DNA of 64,000 bases from Bradyrhizobium zhengyangense (GTDB lineage: Bacteria; Pseudomonadota; Alphaproteobacteria; Rhizobiales; Xanthobacteraceae): assembly GCF_022012435.1 (NCBI RefSeq), contig NZ_JAKLUA010000004.1, forward strand, positions 186,001 to 250,000. Direction: 5' to 3'. The notes under the pieces were generated by a model that was not told where the DNA came from, did not search any database, and was given only the letters and a program-made list of their open reading frames with translations. How positions within the stretch are numbered: position 1 is the first letter of the stretch; each line of letters begins with the position of its first letter. This document shows positions 45,895-56,368 of the stretch, one piece after another. The translations under genes were made by a program, and so were the position numbers.

Positions 45895-46794
45895 TCAATC
45901 GGGTGCATGCGTCTTGAACCAATCCATGATCAGGGTGGTGACTTCGTCCTCGCGCTCGAGGTGCGGGAAGTGGCCGACGTCAGGCAGGACAACGCGCTTG
46001 TGCGGCCCCTTGAACAGCGACTCTTCCTTGAGCGAATATTTTGCGGTCGGATCGTTGCTGCCGTAAATCGTCAGTGTTGGCGTATGCATGTCGTTGATCG
46101 GCAGCCGGCCGAGACGCCCGGCCTCGGTCAGTCCTCCGTAATATTTGAGCGCGGCCGCCATCGTGCCGGGAGAGCCGAGCGTCTCCTTGATCGAACGAAG
46201 ATGCGCTTCGTCCTTGAATGATGGTGACCACAGCTTCCAGAGATAATCGACGAAGGGAAGTCCCTCGATGTTAACCGCCGATTCCGCCCCTGGAGTCTGG
46301 AAATAGTACACATGGAAGATGGAGCGAACGACGTCCGGATCCCTCCTGATGCTTGAGAACGTGATCGGGTGCGCCGTGTTCATGACCACGGCGGCCTTGA
46401 TCGCCGGCGGCGCAGTGGCGAGCGCCTGAAACGTCGACGTGCCGCCCCAGTCCATGCCAACGACGCACGCCCGGCCGTCGCCGCTCAGCGCTGCGATGAG
46501 CGCTTCGAGATCCTTGCCCAAGGCGACGGGATCGAAAACTCCGTCCGCGGGGATCTCGGTCGGCGCATAGCCACGCAAGAACGGCGAGACGGCACGATAG
46601 CCTGCGTCCGCGAAAACTTGCAGCTGCTTCCGATAAGACCAGGCGTTGTCGGGAAAGCCATGCATGAACATGACCAGAGGCCCGCTCCCCTGCTCGAGGT
46701 AAGCAAACCGCACACCGTTGGCTTGCACGTATTTCAAGGCAGGTTCGCTGCCCAAGGCGTTCGTCGCTACTGCGGCTGTGCTTTGCATAGTCAT
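45895..46794 (-). CDS. Alpha/beta hydrolase, epoxide hydrolase/dehalogenase type
   Basis: 299 residues. Oxyanion region MFMHGFPDNAWSY, nucleophile Asp in VVGMDWGGTSTF (an Asp, as in epoxide hydrolases and haloalkane dehalogenases), acid in IYGSNDPTAKY, and catalytic His in DVGHFPHLERED. No signal peptide, so cytoplasmic. GGGAG lies 6 bases before the ATG. It is first gene of a two-gene operon with the PEP-mutase-like enzyme and divergent from the MarR regulator. Confidence 0.88.
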   Translation of the reverse strand: MTMQSTAAVATNALGSEPALKYVQANGVRFAYLEQGSGPLVMFMHGFPDNAWSYRKQLQVFADAGYRAVSPFLRGYAPTEIPADGVFDPVALGKDLEALIAALSGDGRACVVGMDWGGTSTFQALATAPPAIKAAVVMNTAHPITFSSIRRDPDVVRSIFHVYYFQTPGAESAVNIEGLPFVDYLWKLWSPSFKDEAHLRSIKETLGSPGTMAAALKYYGGLTEAGRLGRLPINDMHTPTLTIYGSNDPTAKYSLKEESLFKGPHKRVVLPDVGHFPHLEREDEVTTLIMDWFKTHAPD

Positions 46795-46936
46795 CGCCTT
46801 CTCCCTGTTTCTTCCTCGTCTTCACGCCCCAGCGAATCGCTCTGCGCCGCCCGCTGCGGCACAGCCCTGTTCCACCAACTCAGAAGCGCGGGTGATCACA
46901 TACAGCGCCAATGACTGCAGGGATCATCATCCAAAT

Positions 46937-46989
46937 AATATGTGCGTAGCGCACATATTTGGTCAAGTTGTTTTTTGTGCGCTCCGCAC
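46937..46989. promoter_or_regulatory. Paired MarR operators between hydrolase operon and marR-like gene
   Basis: Site 1 (46937-46959): AATATGTGCG-TAG-CGCACATATT, a perfect 10-bp inverted repeat. Site 2 (46977-46989): GTGCG-CTC-CGCAC with the same core and spacing. Centres are 35 bp apart and site 2 ends 13 bp before the regulator's start codon, so binding would repress both divergent units. Confidence 0.78.
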
Positions 46990-47002
46990 TATTCTCCTCC
47001 GC

Positions 47003-47512
47003 ATGGACACAGGAATCGCGAATTTGCTGGGTGCACTGTCGCTCGCCGTCATGGATCGCATCGAGCAGGGCGCGCGCGACGTGGTGGGCCGGGGTGGCGA
47101 GACGCCAGCGGCGTTGATCGTCATCGGCTACGGCCGGGGCATGACGAACGACAAGCTCAGGCGGATCCTTGACTTGTCACATTCCGGTACGGTCCGGCTC
47201 GTCGACCGGCTGGTCACCGATGGGCTTGTCGAACGCCGGCCGGGCAAGGACGGTCGCGAAGTCGCCCTGCATTTGACGACGAAGGGCGCTGCAAGCAGGA
47301 AGGAGCTGTTGGCGTCACGGATTTCAGCCGTTGCATCGCTTTTGGACGTGCTGTCGCCGGCTGAAACCAAACGCCTGGGAACGCTGATACATGACTTGCT
47401 GGCGAGGCAGGACACATCCGAGATGGATCGCTTTACGATCTGCCGGATGTGTGACGACCAGTGCTGCAGCAACTGTCCATTGCCCACAAGCAAAGGCAAA
47501 GGCGATCGCTAG
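47003..47512 (+). CDS. MarR-family regulator with Cys-rich tail
   Basis: 169 residues from MDTGIANLLGALS. A winged helix (about 30-135) contains MTNDKLRRILDLSHSGTVRL and the wing VERRPGKDGREVALHLT. The C-terminus carries six Cys in CRMCDDQCCSNCPL, unusual for MarR and suited to metal or redox sensing. It is divergent from the hydrolase/PEP-mutase-like operon with two matching palindromes in the gap. A longer frame upstream is rejected because it runs through the operators and the opposite gene. Confidence 0.88.
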   Translation: MDTGIANLLGALSLAVMDRIEQGARDVVGRGGETPAALIVIGYGRGMTNDKLRRILDLSHSGTVRLVDRLVTDGLVERRPGKDGREVALHLTTKGAASRKELLASRISAVASLLDVLSPAETKRLGTLIHDLLARQDTSEMDRFTICRMCDDQCCSNCPLPTSKGKGDR

Positions 47513-47615
47513 CCACGAGCCGAGTCTCGCGACGGCATACCATCTCTGGCGGTGGCGCGATCAGCGCCTACACCGCCTGTTTCTTTCGCCGAGCAGCAAG
47601 GCTCGGCACCGCTTG

Positions 47616-48788
47616 TCAATCGTCGCCACGCTTCGGAGGCGCGGGCACGGCGGTCCGATTGGCCGGCACGATCTGCGGTTGGAATGCGAACACTTCGCGG
47701 CTGCGGTCGTCCACGAATACCTTCAGCCAGTGCACGTCGTTGTTACCGTTCGCCTGATTGTCACCGAACGTCTCAACGCGGACGAAGTTTTCGAGCCGTC
47801 GCCCCTTGGCATCGAGAAATGGCCGATCGACCCGGAAATAGTGGGAGTCGCCATGAACGTAAGCGACGGGCCTGCCGAAGGCGACAACTTCATCGCGCAG
47901 CGCGACGAGAAAGGCCTGGAAACCGTCGGGATTGGCATCGGTTTCCGCGAGCGTCTTCGGGTCACGCAACGGAGCGCGGGTTCCGTCCGACTGGTCCCAA
48001 CCCGGATCGGCCTGCGAGATGAACATGACAGCCGCGGCACGGTATGTTCTCGCAACATCGAATGTCTGCTGCATCCAGAAAATGTTGGCGTTGTTGCGCG
48101 CGGCCCATTCGGCGTCGTCGGGTAGCGTATCGCAACGGTTGTTGCACGACCCCTGAATGTTGAGCGTCGCGTAAACCACACCCTTCATGATCCAGCGACG
48201 GTTTTCGACGCAACCGGTCAACTGGTTGTTGTGGTCGAGGCACAGCTTGTCGTGCTGGACCTGTTGCTTGATGGGCCGCTGGCCAAGTGAGAGATCGGTG
48301 CTGAAGAAGATCTTCCGCTCGTAGTCGAGCCTTTCGCGCGAGGAGAACGACCCATTCGATGCGCGATCGCAGTCGGTCCAGTCGTTGTCGCCGGTCGTGA
48401 ACATCGCGGCTGAATTCAGCGCGTTGAAATAGCCGAGCGCCTGTTGGTACAGCGCATCGCTGCATGTGGTCGGCGTCACCGATCCAGGCGTCCCGTTGCC
48501 AGCCTTCAAGTCGCCGTCATGGACCGTGAAAGCCAGCCTCTGCGCGTTCATGTCGGCGATCAGGTTCGGCACGCCGACCTGCGCCTGGAGGTCGGAATAC
48601 GGCAAATCGCCCCAGAGCCCGATGGCGTAAGCCCGGCTCTCGCCTCCCCTGTCGCGGTCATCATTGTCGGCGCGCGCGCTAACAATCGAACAGATCGCAA
48701 AGCAGGCTGCAAGCACAAGAAAGGCCGTCGCGCGCAGCTTGCCGCAGATGGCCCTCAACTTCCCCTCACCTCGCCTCGTCATCGTCAT
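47616..48788 (-). CDS. Exported calcineurin-like metallophosphoesterase
   Basis: About 390 residues. A signal sequence (roughly 12-40, FLVLAACFAICSIVSARA) is followed by a metallophosphoesterase-like domain: GLWGDLPYSD, TVHDGDLKAG, FTTGDNDWTDCDR and, near the end, YVHGDSHYFRVD. These correspond to the metal-binding D, GDN and GH/DxH motifs, with some divergence. Several Cys pairs (CNNRC, CLDHNNQLTGC) fit a disulfide-bonded periplasmic protein. Start at ATG 48788 is chosen because GGGAG lies 5 bases upstream. Confidence 0.8.
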   Translation of the reverse strand: MTMTRRGEGKLRAICGKLRATAFLVLAACFAICSIVSARADNDDRDRGGESRAYAIGLWGDLPYSDLQAQVGVPNLIADMNAQRLAFTVHDGDLKAGNGTPGSVTPTTCSDALYQQALGYFNALNSAAMFTTGDNDWTDCDRASNGSFSSRERLDYERKIFFSTDLSLGQRPIKQQVQHDKLCLDHNNQLTGCVENRRWIMKGVVYATLNIQGSCNNRCDTLPDDAEWAARNNANIFWMQQTFDVARTYRAAAVMFISQADPGWDQSDGTRAPLRDPKTLAETDANPDGFQAFLVALRDEVVAFGRPVAYVHGDSHYFRVDRPFLDAKGRRLENFVRVETFGDNQANGNNDVHWLKVFVDDRSREVFAFQPQIVPANRTAVPAPPKRGDD

Positions 48789-49218
48789 CGTCACTCCCGA
48801 GAGTTGCTTTGGACAAAAGAGGGCTCACCGCAGAAGGCAGCGTTGAGTTGCCCCGCGCCGAGTCCGGTTTACGAAAATGAGAAGAAGCCCGCCCGTGGCT
48901 CCAAATTGCCTCGATGAACGTATCGAGGGGTTGTGACGCCCACGTGAAACATTTTGAAACACGACGCAGGTGCCGCCGACCGCCGGATTGCGACGAGGAG
49001 AGCGCGCATTGTCGCCTGCGCGGCGGAGCACGCCGCGCTTGCACCGCGGATTCCTCGGTCGCAATGGCGGCATGACGGTCTGATCGCCGTACCCGCAAGC
49101 GGGGCCGGCCGCATCCGCGTGCTAGAAGCCCGCGCAAGCGCCTGTTCCTGGCCGCGAGCCTGCTCCATACCGCGCCGAATTATTGTGACTTCCGGGCAAA
49201 GCGCGTGATAATTGAGCC
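48789..49218. other. Gap between phosphoesterase gene and ddl
   Basis: About 430 bp with no supported gene. Short frames on both strands are Arg-rich and lack ribosome sites. Confidence 0.45.
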
Positions 49219-50337
49219 ATGACAGACAAAATTCGCGTCGTTGTTCTCTATGGCGGCAGGTCCGGTGAACACGAGGTCTCGCTGAAATCGGCCGCCTCCG
49301 TGCTCCGGCATCTCGACCATGCGCGCTTCGAGGTGATCCCTGTTTCCATCGACAAGACCGGCCGGTGGCAATGGAACGATCTTTCGGCGATCGACCCGGC
49401 GCAGGCCTCGCTGCCGATCCTGTCCGATGCGCCCGAGATGCGGCTCGCCAGAGGCACTGACGGACGCGGCGTTCTCATGCCTGTTGTCGAGGGCACAGGC
49501 GGCCCGATCGAGATCGACGTCGTGTTTCCGGTCATGCACGGCCCGCTGTGCGAGGACGGCACCGTGCAGGGCCTGCTGGAGCTGGCCGATATTGCCTATG
49601 TCGGATCGGGCGTTCTCGCCTCCGCCGTCAGCATGGACAAGGATGTCGCCAAGCGGCTGGCGCAATTCGCCGGCGTGCCGGTCGCGCCCTATCGCGTGCT
49701 CACTCGCAAGGCTTTCGTCGCCGATCGCGCTGCGTCTCTCGCCAGGGCGATCCAGGGCCTGACGCTCCCGGTGTTCGTCAAGCCGTGCAACATGGGCTCC
49801 AGCGTCGGCATCCACAAGGTCAAGACTGCCGATGCGCTCGGGCCCGCGCTCGATGACGCATTTCGCTACGATCTCAAGGTGCTGGTCGAACAGGGCATCG
49901 ACGCCCGCGAGATCGAGGTCGCCGTGCTCGAGGGCGAGACGCCGTTTGCAAGCGTTGCCAGCGAGCTCAATCCCAACGCCCAGCACGAGTTCTATTCCTA
50001 CGAAGCCAAATATCTCGATCCTGACGGCGCACGCCTCGATCTTCCGGCGAGGCTCGATGCAGCCCAGATGGCGCGCGTGCGTGCGCTGGCGGTGCAGGTG
50101 TTCGCGGCGCTCGAATGCAGCGACCTCGCGCGCGTCGATTTCTTCCTCGACCGGCAAACCGGCGAATTCTGCTTCAACGAGATCAACACCCTGCCCGGCT
50201 TCACCTCGATCAGCATGTATCCGAAAATGATGGAGGCCTCGGGCGTGCCGTATGGCGAGCTGCTGACACGCCTCGTCCATCTGGCGCTGGACCGCTATCA
50301 GCAGCGTCACGCGCTGGAACGCGGGTATTCGAGCTAG
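49219..50337 (+). CDS. ddl: D-alanine--D-alanine ligase
   Basis: 372 residues. It joins two D-Ala using ATP to make the peptidoglycan dipeptide. N-terminal GGRSGEHEVSLKSA and VMHGPLCEDGTVQG signatures, ATP-grasp segment FVKPCNMGSSVGIHKVKT, DLARVDFFLD and the Mg-binding FNEINTLPGFTSISMYPKM. It is longer than Ddl enzymes of about 310 residues, as in the VanA/DdlA-like branch. It is not surrounded by cell-division genes, so this may be a second ligase of the genome (inference). Confidence 0.95.
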   Translation: MTDKIRVVVLYGGRSGEHEVSLKSAASVLRHLDHARFEVIPVSIDKTGRWQWNDLSAIDPAQASLPILSDAPEMRLARGTDGRGVLMPVVEGTGGPIEIDVVFPVMHGPLCEDGTVQGLLELADIAYVGSGVLASAVSMDKDVAKRLAQFAGVPVAPYRVLTRKAFVADRAASLARAIQGLTLPVFVKPCNMGSSVGIHKVKTADALGPALDDAFRYDLKVLVEQGIDAREIEVAVLEGETPFASVASELNPNAQHEFYSYEAKYLDPDGARLDLPARLDAAQMARVRALAVQVFAALECSDLARVDFFLDRQTGEFCFNEINTLPGFTSISMYPKMMEASGVPYGELLTRLVHLALDRYQQRHALERGYSS

Positions 50338-50377
50338 GTTGTCTTCGCAAACGTAGGCGCGGATCAGGGAACAAGCC

Positions 50378-51448
50378 ATGCGCGTTGTGATCTGCGGCGG
50401 CGGCGTGATCGGGGCCTGTACTGCTTACTTCCTGAGCCGCCATGGCGTCGATGTCATCGTCGTCGAACGGACCGAGGTGGCGGCCGCCGCATCGGGAAAG
50501 GCCGGTGGCTTTCTGGCGCGCGACTGGTGCGCAGGCACGCCGCTCGACGCGCTGGCGCGACGCAGCTTTGCACTTCACGCGCAGTTGCCTGAGGAGATTG
50601 CCGGCGATTGGGGCCATCGCCCGATGACGGCCTACAGCGGCTTTGTTGCCGACGACAACGATCCGCGCCGAAATACGCCGTCCGCACTCGATTGGCTGAG
50701 CGATGGCGTCGTCATCGCGCAACGCATCGGGACGACCGAGACGACCGCGATCGTTCATCCGCAAAAGTTCACGTCGGCGATGATGAACGCGGCGATCGTG
50801 CAAGGTGCCGAGCTTCGCCGCACCCGCTTCACGGGCATCGTGCGCGATGGGGATGGGGCGCGCGCGAAGGGCGTCGAGGTTGACGATAGCATTATCGAGG
50901 CGGATGCCGTCGTGATCGCGATGGGACCATGGTCGCTGCTCGCCGCGAACTGGATGAGCTTGCCTGCTCTCTATGCTCAACGCAGCCCGAGCATCGTGTA
51001 CGACACGGGCACGCATGTGTCGGCAGACGCCTTGTTTCTCGAGACGAAGATCTACGGCGAAACCACCTCTGTCGAGGTGTTCCCTCGACCGGATGGCAGC
51101 ACCTATGTGACCGCTTGCCCCGACACAGGAGCCTTTCCCACTGACCCGATCGACGTGAGGCCGGAGCCCAACAGCATGAAATGGGTGGAAGAAATATCGG
51201 GCCGACTATCGCCGCTGTTCCGACCGGAGAAGATCATCGCGAAACAGGCGTGTTATCGTCCGGTGACGGAGGACGGCTTGCCGCTGATTGGCCGCGTACC
51301 GCAGGATGAACGGCTCTATGTTGCGACAGGACATAGTGTCTGGGGTATTCTCAACGCCCCAGCGACCGGCGAAGCGCTGGCGGAGTTGATCGTCGAAGGC
51401 GCAACGCGCAACGTCGACCTCGCGCCATTCGATCCGGCCCGCCTCTAG
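50378..51448 (+). CDS. FAD-dependent oxidoreductase (DAO family)
   Basis: 356 residues. The N-terminal Rossmann motif VVICGGGVIGACTAYFLSRHG binds FAD. ASGKAGGFLARDW and the C-terminal CYRPVTEDGLPLIGRVP / YVATGHSVWGILNAP are typical of D-amino-acid-oxidase/glycine-oxidase-type enzymes that oxidise amines. Substrate unknown. It begins about 40 bp after ddl in the same direction, which suggests co-transcription. Confidence 0.9.
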   Translation: MRVVICGGGVIGACTAYFLSRHGVDVIVVERTEVAAAASGKAGGFLARDWCAGTPLDALARRSFALHAQLPEEIAGDWGHRPMTAYSGFVADDNDPRRNTPSALDWLSDGVVIAQRIGTTETTAIVHPQKFTSAMMNAAIVQGAELRRTRFTGIVRDGDGARAKGVEVDDSIIEADAVVIAMGPWSLLAANWMSLPALYAQRSPSIVYDTGTHVSADALFLETKIYGETTSVEVFPRPDGSTYVTACPDTGAFPTDPIDVRPEPNSMKWVEEISGRLSPLFRPEKIIAKQACYRPVTEDGLPLIGRVPQDERLYVATGHSVWGILNAPATGEALAELIVEGATRNVDLAPFDPARL

Positions 51449-51693
51449 CCGCTCGATCTGCCGCGGCGGCGATTGCGCTGACACGCTTGCGCGCCGCGAT
51501 ACAGGCGCATGCCCGTCGGCGAAATCTGCATGCCTGCGTGCGGAATAACGCTCCGTCCTGCCCGATATTTACGCAGCTAGACTTTAGTCCCCATCGTACA
51601 CTCCTGAATACAGTTTCACTTGCCGAGGATTCTCTCGCCGTTATAGTCCGGGCCCAATAGCTCAAAGAAGCTTGGTTCAAGGGAGAGAACAAA

Positions 51694-52938
51694 ATGAATA
51701 AAGCACTCTCTGGTGCATTGCGAAGTGCGTTTGGTGCGGCCGCGGCGGGCGTGGTGTTAGCAGCCTCAGGTGCGGCCTTTGCAGCCGATCCGATCAAGAT
51801 CGGCGTCATCGCGGAAGCGCAGGCGATTGCCGGCGCTTCGATCCCGCAGGCGGCGCAGCTCGCCGCCGACGAGATCAACGCCGCCGGCGGCGTCGACGGC
51901 CGCAAGATCGAAATCATCGGCTACGACAATCACTCCTCCTCGGCAGACTCAGTGCGTGCCTTCCAGCGCGCGGTGAACGAGGACAAGGTCAATATCGTCA
52001 TCGCCAGCTACATCAGCGAAGTGGTGCTGGCGCTCGAGCCCTGGGCGTCGCGGCTGAAGACGCCGTTCGTGACGCCGGGAGCTGCCTCCAATGAGATCAG
52101 CAAAAGCGTCCACGCCGATTACGAGAAGAACAAGTACACTTTCCACGGCTATTTGACCTCCGCGGCATTGGCACTCTCGGTCTGCGACGGCGCCAAGGAC
52201 CTGCTCGTCGACAAGATGCACATGAAGACCGCGGTCATCATGAGCGAGGATGCCGCCTGGACCAAGCCGCTCGATGTCGGCTACGAGGAATGCCTGCCCA
52301 AGATCGGGCTGAAGGTGCTCGACCATATCCGCTTCTCGCCTGACACCACCGACTTCACCCCGATCTTCAACAAGATCGAGGGCGCCAAGCCCGACGTGAT
52401 CATCACCGGCATCTCCCATGTCGGCGTGCAGCCGACGGTGCAGTGGAAGAACCAGCAGGTGCCGATCCCGATGTTCGGCATCTCATCGCAGGCCACCAAC
52501 GAGACCTTCGGCAAGGACACCAACCAGGCCGCCGAAGGCGTGCTCTATCAGGGCGTCTCCGGGCCCGGCGTCGCGGTGACGCCGAAGTCGGTGCCGTTCG
52601 CGGAAAACTTCAGGAAGAAGTTCGGCAACTACCCGTCCTATGCCGGCTACACCGCCTATGACGAGGTCTACTACATCGCCGACGCCGTGAAGCGCGCCGG
52701 CTCGACCGACGCCGACAAGCTGGTCGATGCGCTGGAGAAGACCGACTGGGAAGGCACGATCGGCCGAGTCCAGTTCTACGGCAAGGACGATCCGTTCACG
52801 CACTCGATCAAGTACGGCAAGGGCCTGATCACCGGGCTGATGTTGCAATGGCAGGACGGCAAGCAGAGCGCGGTCTGGCCCAAGGAAGTCGCCAAGATCG
52901 ACATCAAGTTCCCGAGCTTCATCAAGCTCAGCAACTGA
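51694..52938 (+). CDS. ABC transporter substrate-binding protein 1 (Liv/Ami type)
   Basis: 414 residues. A signal peptide (about 1-30, ending GAAFAADP) precedes a type I periplasmic binding fold (Peripla_BP_6): IKIGVIAEAQAIAGASIPQ, VIMSEDAAWTKPLDVGY and DVIITGISHVGVQPTVQWK. It is a close paralogue of the protein at 56369 and they share long stretches. Gene order (binding protein, two permeases, double ATPase, second binding protein) makes it part of one importer for an amino acid, amide or related compound. GGGAGAG precedes the ATG. Confidence 0.92.
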   Translation: MNKALSGALRSAFGAAAAGVVLAASGAAFAADPIKIGVIAEAQAIAGASIPQAAQLAADEINAAGGVDGRKIEIIGYDNHSSSADSVRAFQRAVNEDKVNIVIASYISEVVLALEPWASRLKTPFVTPGAASNEISKSVHADYEKNKYTFHGYLTSAALALSVCDGAKDLLVDKMHMKTAVIMSEDAAWTKPLDVGYEECLPKIGLKVLDHIRFSPDTTDFTPIFNKIEGAKPDVIITGISHVGVQPTVQWKNQQVPIPMFGISSQATNETFGKDTNQAAEGVLYQGVSGPGVAVTPKSVPFAENFRKKFGNYPSYAGYTAYDEVYYIADAVKRAGSTDADKLVDALEKTDWEGTIGRVQFYGKDDPFTHSIKYGKGLITGLMLQWQDGKQSAVWPKEVAKIDIKFPSFIKLSN

Positions 52939-52946
52939 TCGGAATT

Positions 52947-52971
52947 GCTCCCGGGACCATCTCCCGGGAGC
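52947..52971 (+). promoter_or_regulatory. Intercistronic stem-loop after binding protein gene 1
   Basis: Perfect 10-bp stem GCTCCCGGGA / TCCCGGGAGC with a 5-base loop, 8 bp after the stop and without a T-run. Such a structure usually stabilises the upstream mRNA or partly terminates, giving more binding protein than permease. Confidence 0.65.
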
Positions 52972-53047
52972 TTCCACTTGCGGCGCTGCACCTTTCCTCA
53001 AAGCGGCAGCCTGACTGCCAGCTCATAGAGCGGATTGCCAATCATCA

Positions 53048-53923
53048 ATGCGAGCTTTCCAGATTCTGATCGATGGCTTTGCCATCAGCGCTCTCTACGC
53101 TCTCGGCGCCACCGGCTTCACACTGATCTTCGGCGTCTCCGGCGTGCTCAACCTCTCCCACGGCGCCATCATGGTGGCCGCCGCCGTGGCGGCCTGGGCC
53201 GCCGCGAGCATTCTGGGTGTCGGCACTTATGCCGGCGCGCTGATCGGCGTCGGCGTCGCCCTCCTCACCGCCTTCCTCACTTACTTCGCCGTCGTGAAGC
53301 CGATCCAGGATTCCCGGCGCATCCCGAATGAGGAGAAGGAGATCTTCGTCCTCACGGGAACGCTGCTCTGGGGCATCATGATCCAGGAGCTGATCGCCTA
53401 TTTCTTCACCAATAACGCCAAGACCGTGCTGCCGATCGTCGAAGGCGTGGTCGAGATCCTGGGCGTCCGCACGCCCAAGAACGAGATCTTCACGGCGATC
53501 GTGTGCTGCCTCGTCATCGGACTGCTGTGGCTCTTGGTGAATCGCACCCGCACCGGCAAGGCGGTGCTGGCGGCCTCGATGAACCCGCGCGGCGTGACGC
53601 TGCTCGGGCTCGAGCTCACCAACATCTACATCGTGGTCTGGGCGATCTACGGCATCCTGGCCGGCATCGCCGGCGTGCTGCTCGGCATGTTCCTCGGCGT
53701 CAGCTCCTACAGCGTGGGGCCGCTGACCGCGAGCGCGTTCTCGATCGTGGTGCTCGGCGGCCTCGGCAGCGTCTCCGGCTCGCTGATCGCGGCCTTCGTT
53801 GTCGGTTATCTCGAAACGCTCACGGCCTATCTGGTCTCGCCGGCCTATCGCACCATTCCAGCGCTCTTGCTGCTCGTCTTCGTGATGTACATCCGGCCCC
53901 AGGGCCTTCTGGGGAGGCGCTGA
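53048..53923 (+). CDS. livH: Branched-chain-type ABC permease LivH
   Basis: 291 residues, eight hydrophobic segments. LivH signature ALGATGFTLIFGVSGVLNLSHG near the N-terminus and VLGGLGSVSGSLIAAFVVGY near the end, where the ATPase docks. One of two permeases of the importer; its stop is followed by the livM start after one base. A cytosolic insertion IQDSRRIPNEEKEIFVLTG is a little longer than usual. Confidence 0.93.
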   Translation: MRAFQILIDGFAISALYALGATGFTLIFGVSGVLNLSHGAIMVAAAVAAWAAASILGVGTYAGALIGVGVALLTAFLTYFAVVKPIQDSRRIPNEEKEIFVLTGTLLWGIMIQELIAYFFTNNAKTVLPIVEGVVEILGVRTPKNEIFTAIVCCLVIGLLWLLVNRTRTGKAVLAASMNPRGVTLLGLELTNIYIVVWAIYGILAGIAGVLLGMFLGVSSYSVGPLTASAFSIVVLGGLGSVSGSLIAAFVVGYLETLTAYLVSPAYRTIPALLLLVFVMYIRPQGLLGRR

Positions 53924-53924
53924 G

Positions 53925-54850
53925 ATGGCCGGTTTCTTTACCTCGCGCCTGTTCTTCGTCTCGCTGGCGCTCGTGATCATCGCGGCGACGCTGCCGCTTT
54001 ATGTCTCCGGCTATGTGCTCGGGCTGCTTACCGTCGCTTTCTATTTCGGTGTGTTCGCGATGGCCTGGGATCTGCTGTTCGGCTTCGCCGGCGAGGTCAA
54101 TTTCGGCCCGACCTTCCTGATCGGCGTCGGCGCCTACACCGCCGGAATTTTGAATGCGCAATTCGGCTGGTCGGTCTACCTCTGCATCGTGCTGGGCGCG
54201 CTCGCTTCCGTCGTCGCAGGGCTCGTGCTGGCGCTGCCCGCGCTGCGCGTGCGCGGGCCGTATTTCGGCCTGACCACGCTGGTCGCGGTGTTGATGCTGC
54301 AAAACTTCATCGTGGTGTTCGCGGACCTCACCGGCGGCGAGATCGGCCTCACCATCCCCGACGTCATCACAATCGATGCCGGCGCCAATTACTGGATCGC
54401 GCTCGGCTTCATGACGATCTCGGCGGCGATCCTCTACGGCCTGTCGCAATCGCCCGTGGGCCTCGTGTTGCAGGCCAGCGGCCAGGATCCGGTGCAAGCA
54501 GGCGCGCTCGGCTTCAACATCGTCAAGCACAAGCTTGCCGCCTTCATCGTCAGCGCGTTCTTCTCGGGGCTGTCAGGCGCGCTGCTGGTGTTCTATTTCG
54601 GCACCGCCTCGGTCGGCACCGTCGTCGATGTCGCGGTCGGCGTCAACGTGATCGTCTCAGCCGTGCTCGGCGGCCGCCGCACCGTGCTGGGCGCAGCGCT
54701 GGGCGCAATCTTCCTGATCGTCGCCGGCGAATTCCTGCGTCCGACCGGCGAGCTCGCGACCTTCATCGTCTCGGCGGTCGCCCTGCTCGTCGTCCTGTTC
54801 TTCCCCGGCGGCTTCTTAGGGGCGGCCCTCTCGCGCGAGGCTCGCTCGTA

Positions 54851-54851
<1 letters not shown>
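53925..54851 (+). CDS. livM: Branched-chain-type ABC permease LivM
   Basis: 308 residues, about nine membrane segments. WDLLFGFAGEVNFGPTFLIG, LALPALRVRGPYFGLTTLVA and the coupling region VLGGRRTVLGAALGAIFL are typical of LivM. The last base of its stop overlaps the ATPase start (TAATG), so translation is coupled. Confidence 0.93.
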
Positions 54852-56332
<1,481 letters not shown>

Positions 56333-56368
56333 GTTCGCGTACCAACAAAAAACGAAAGGGAAACGACC

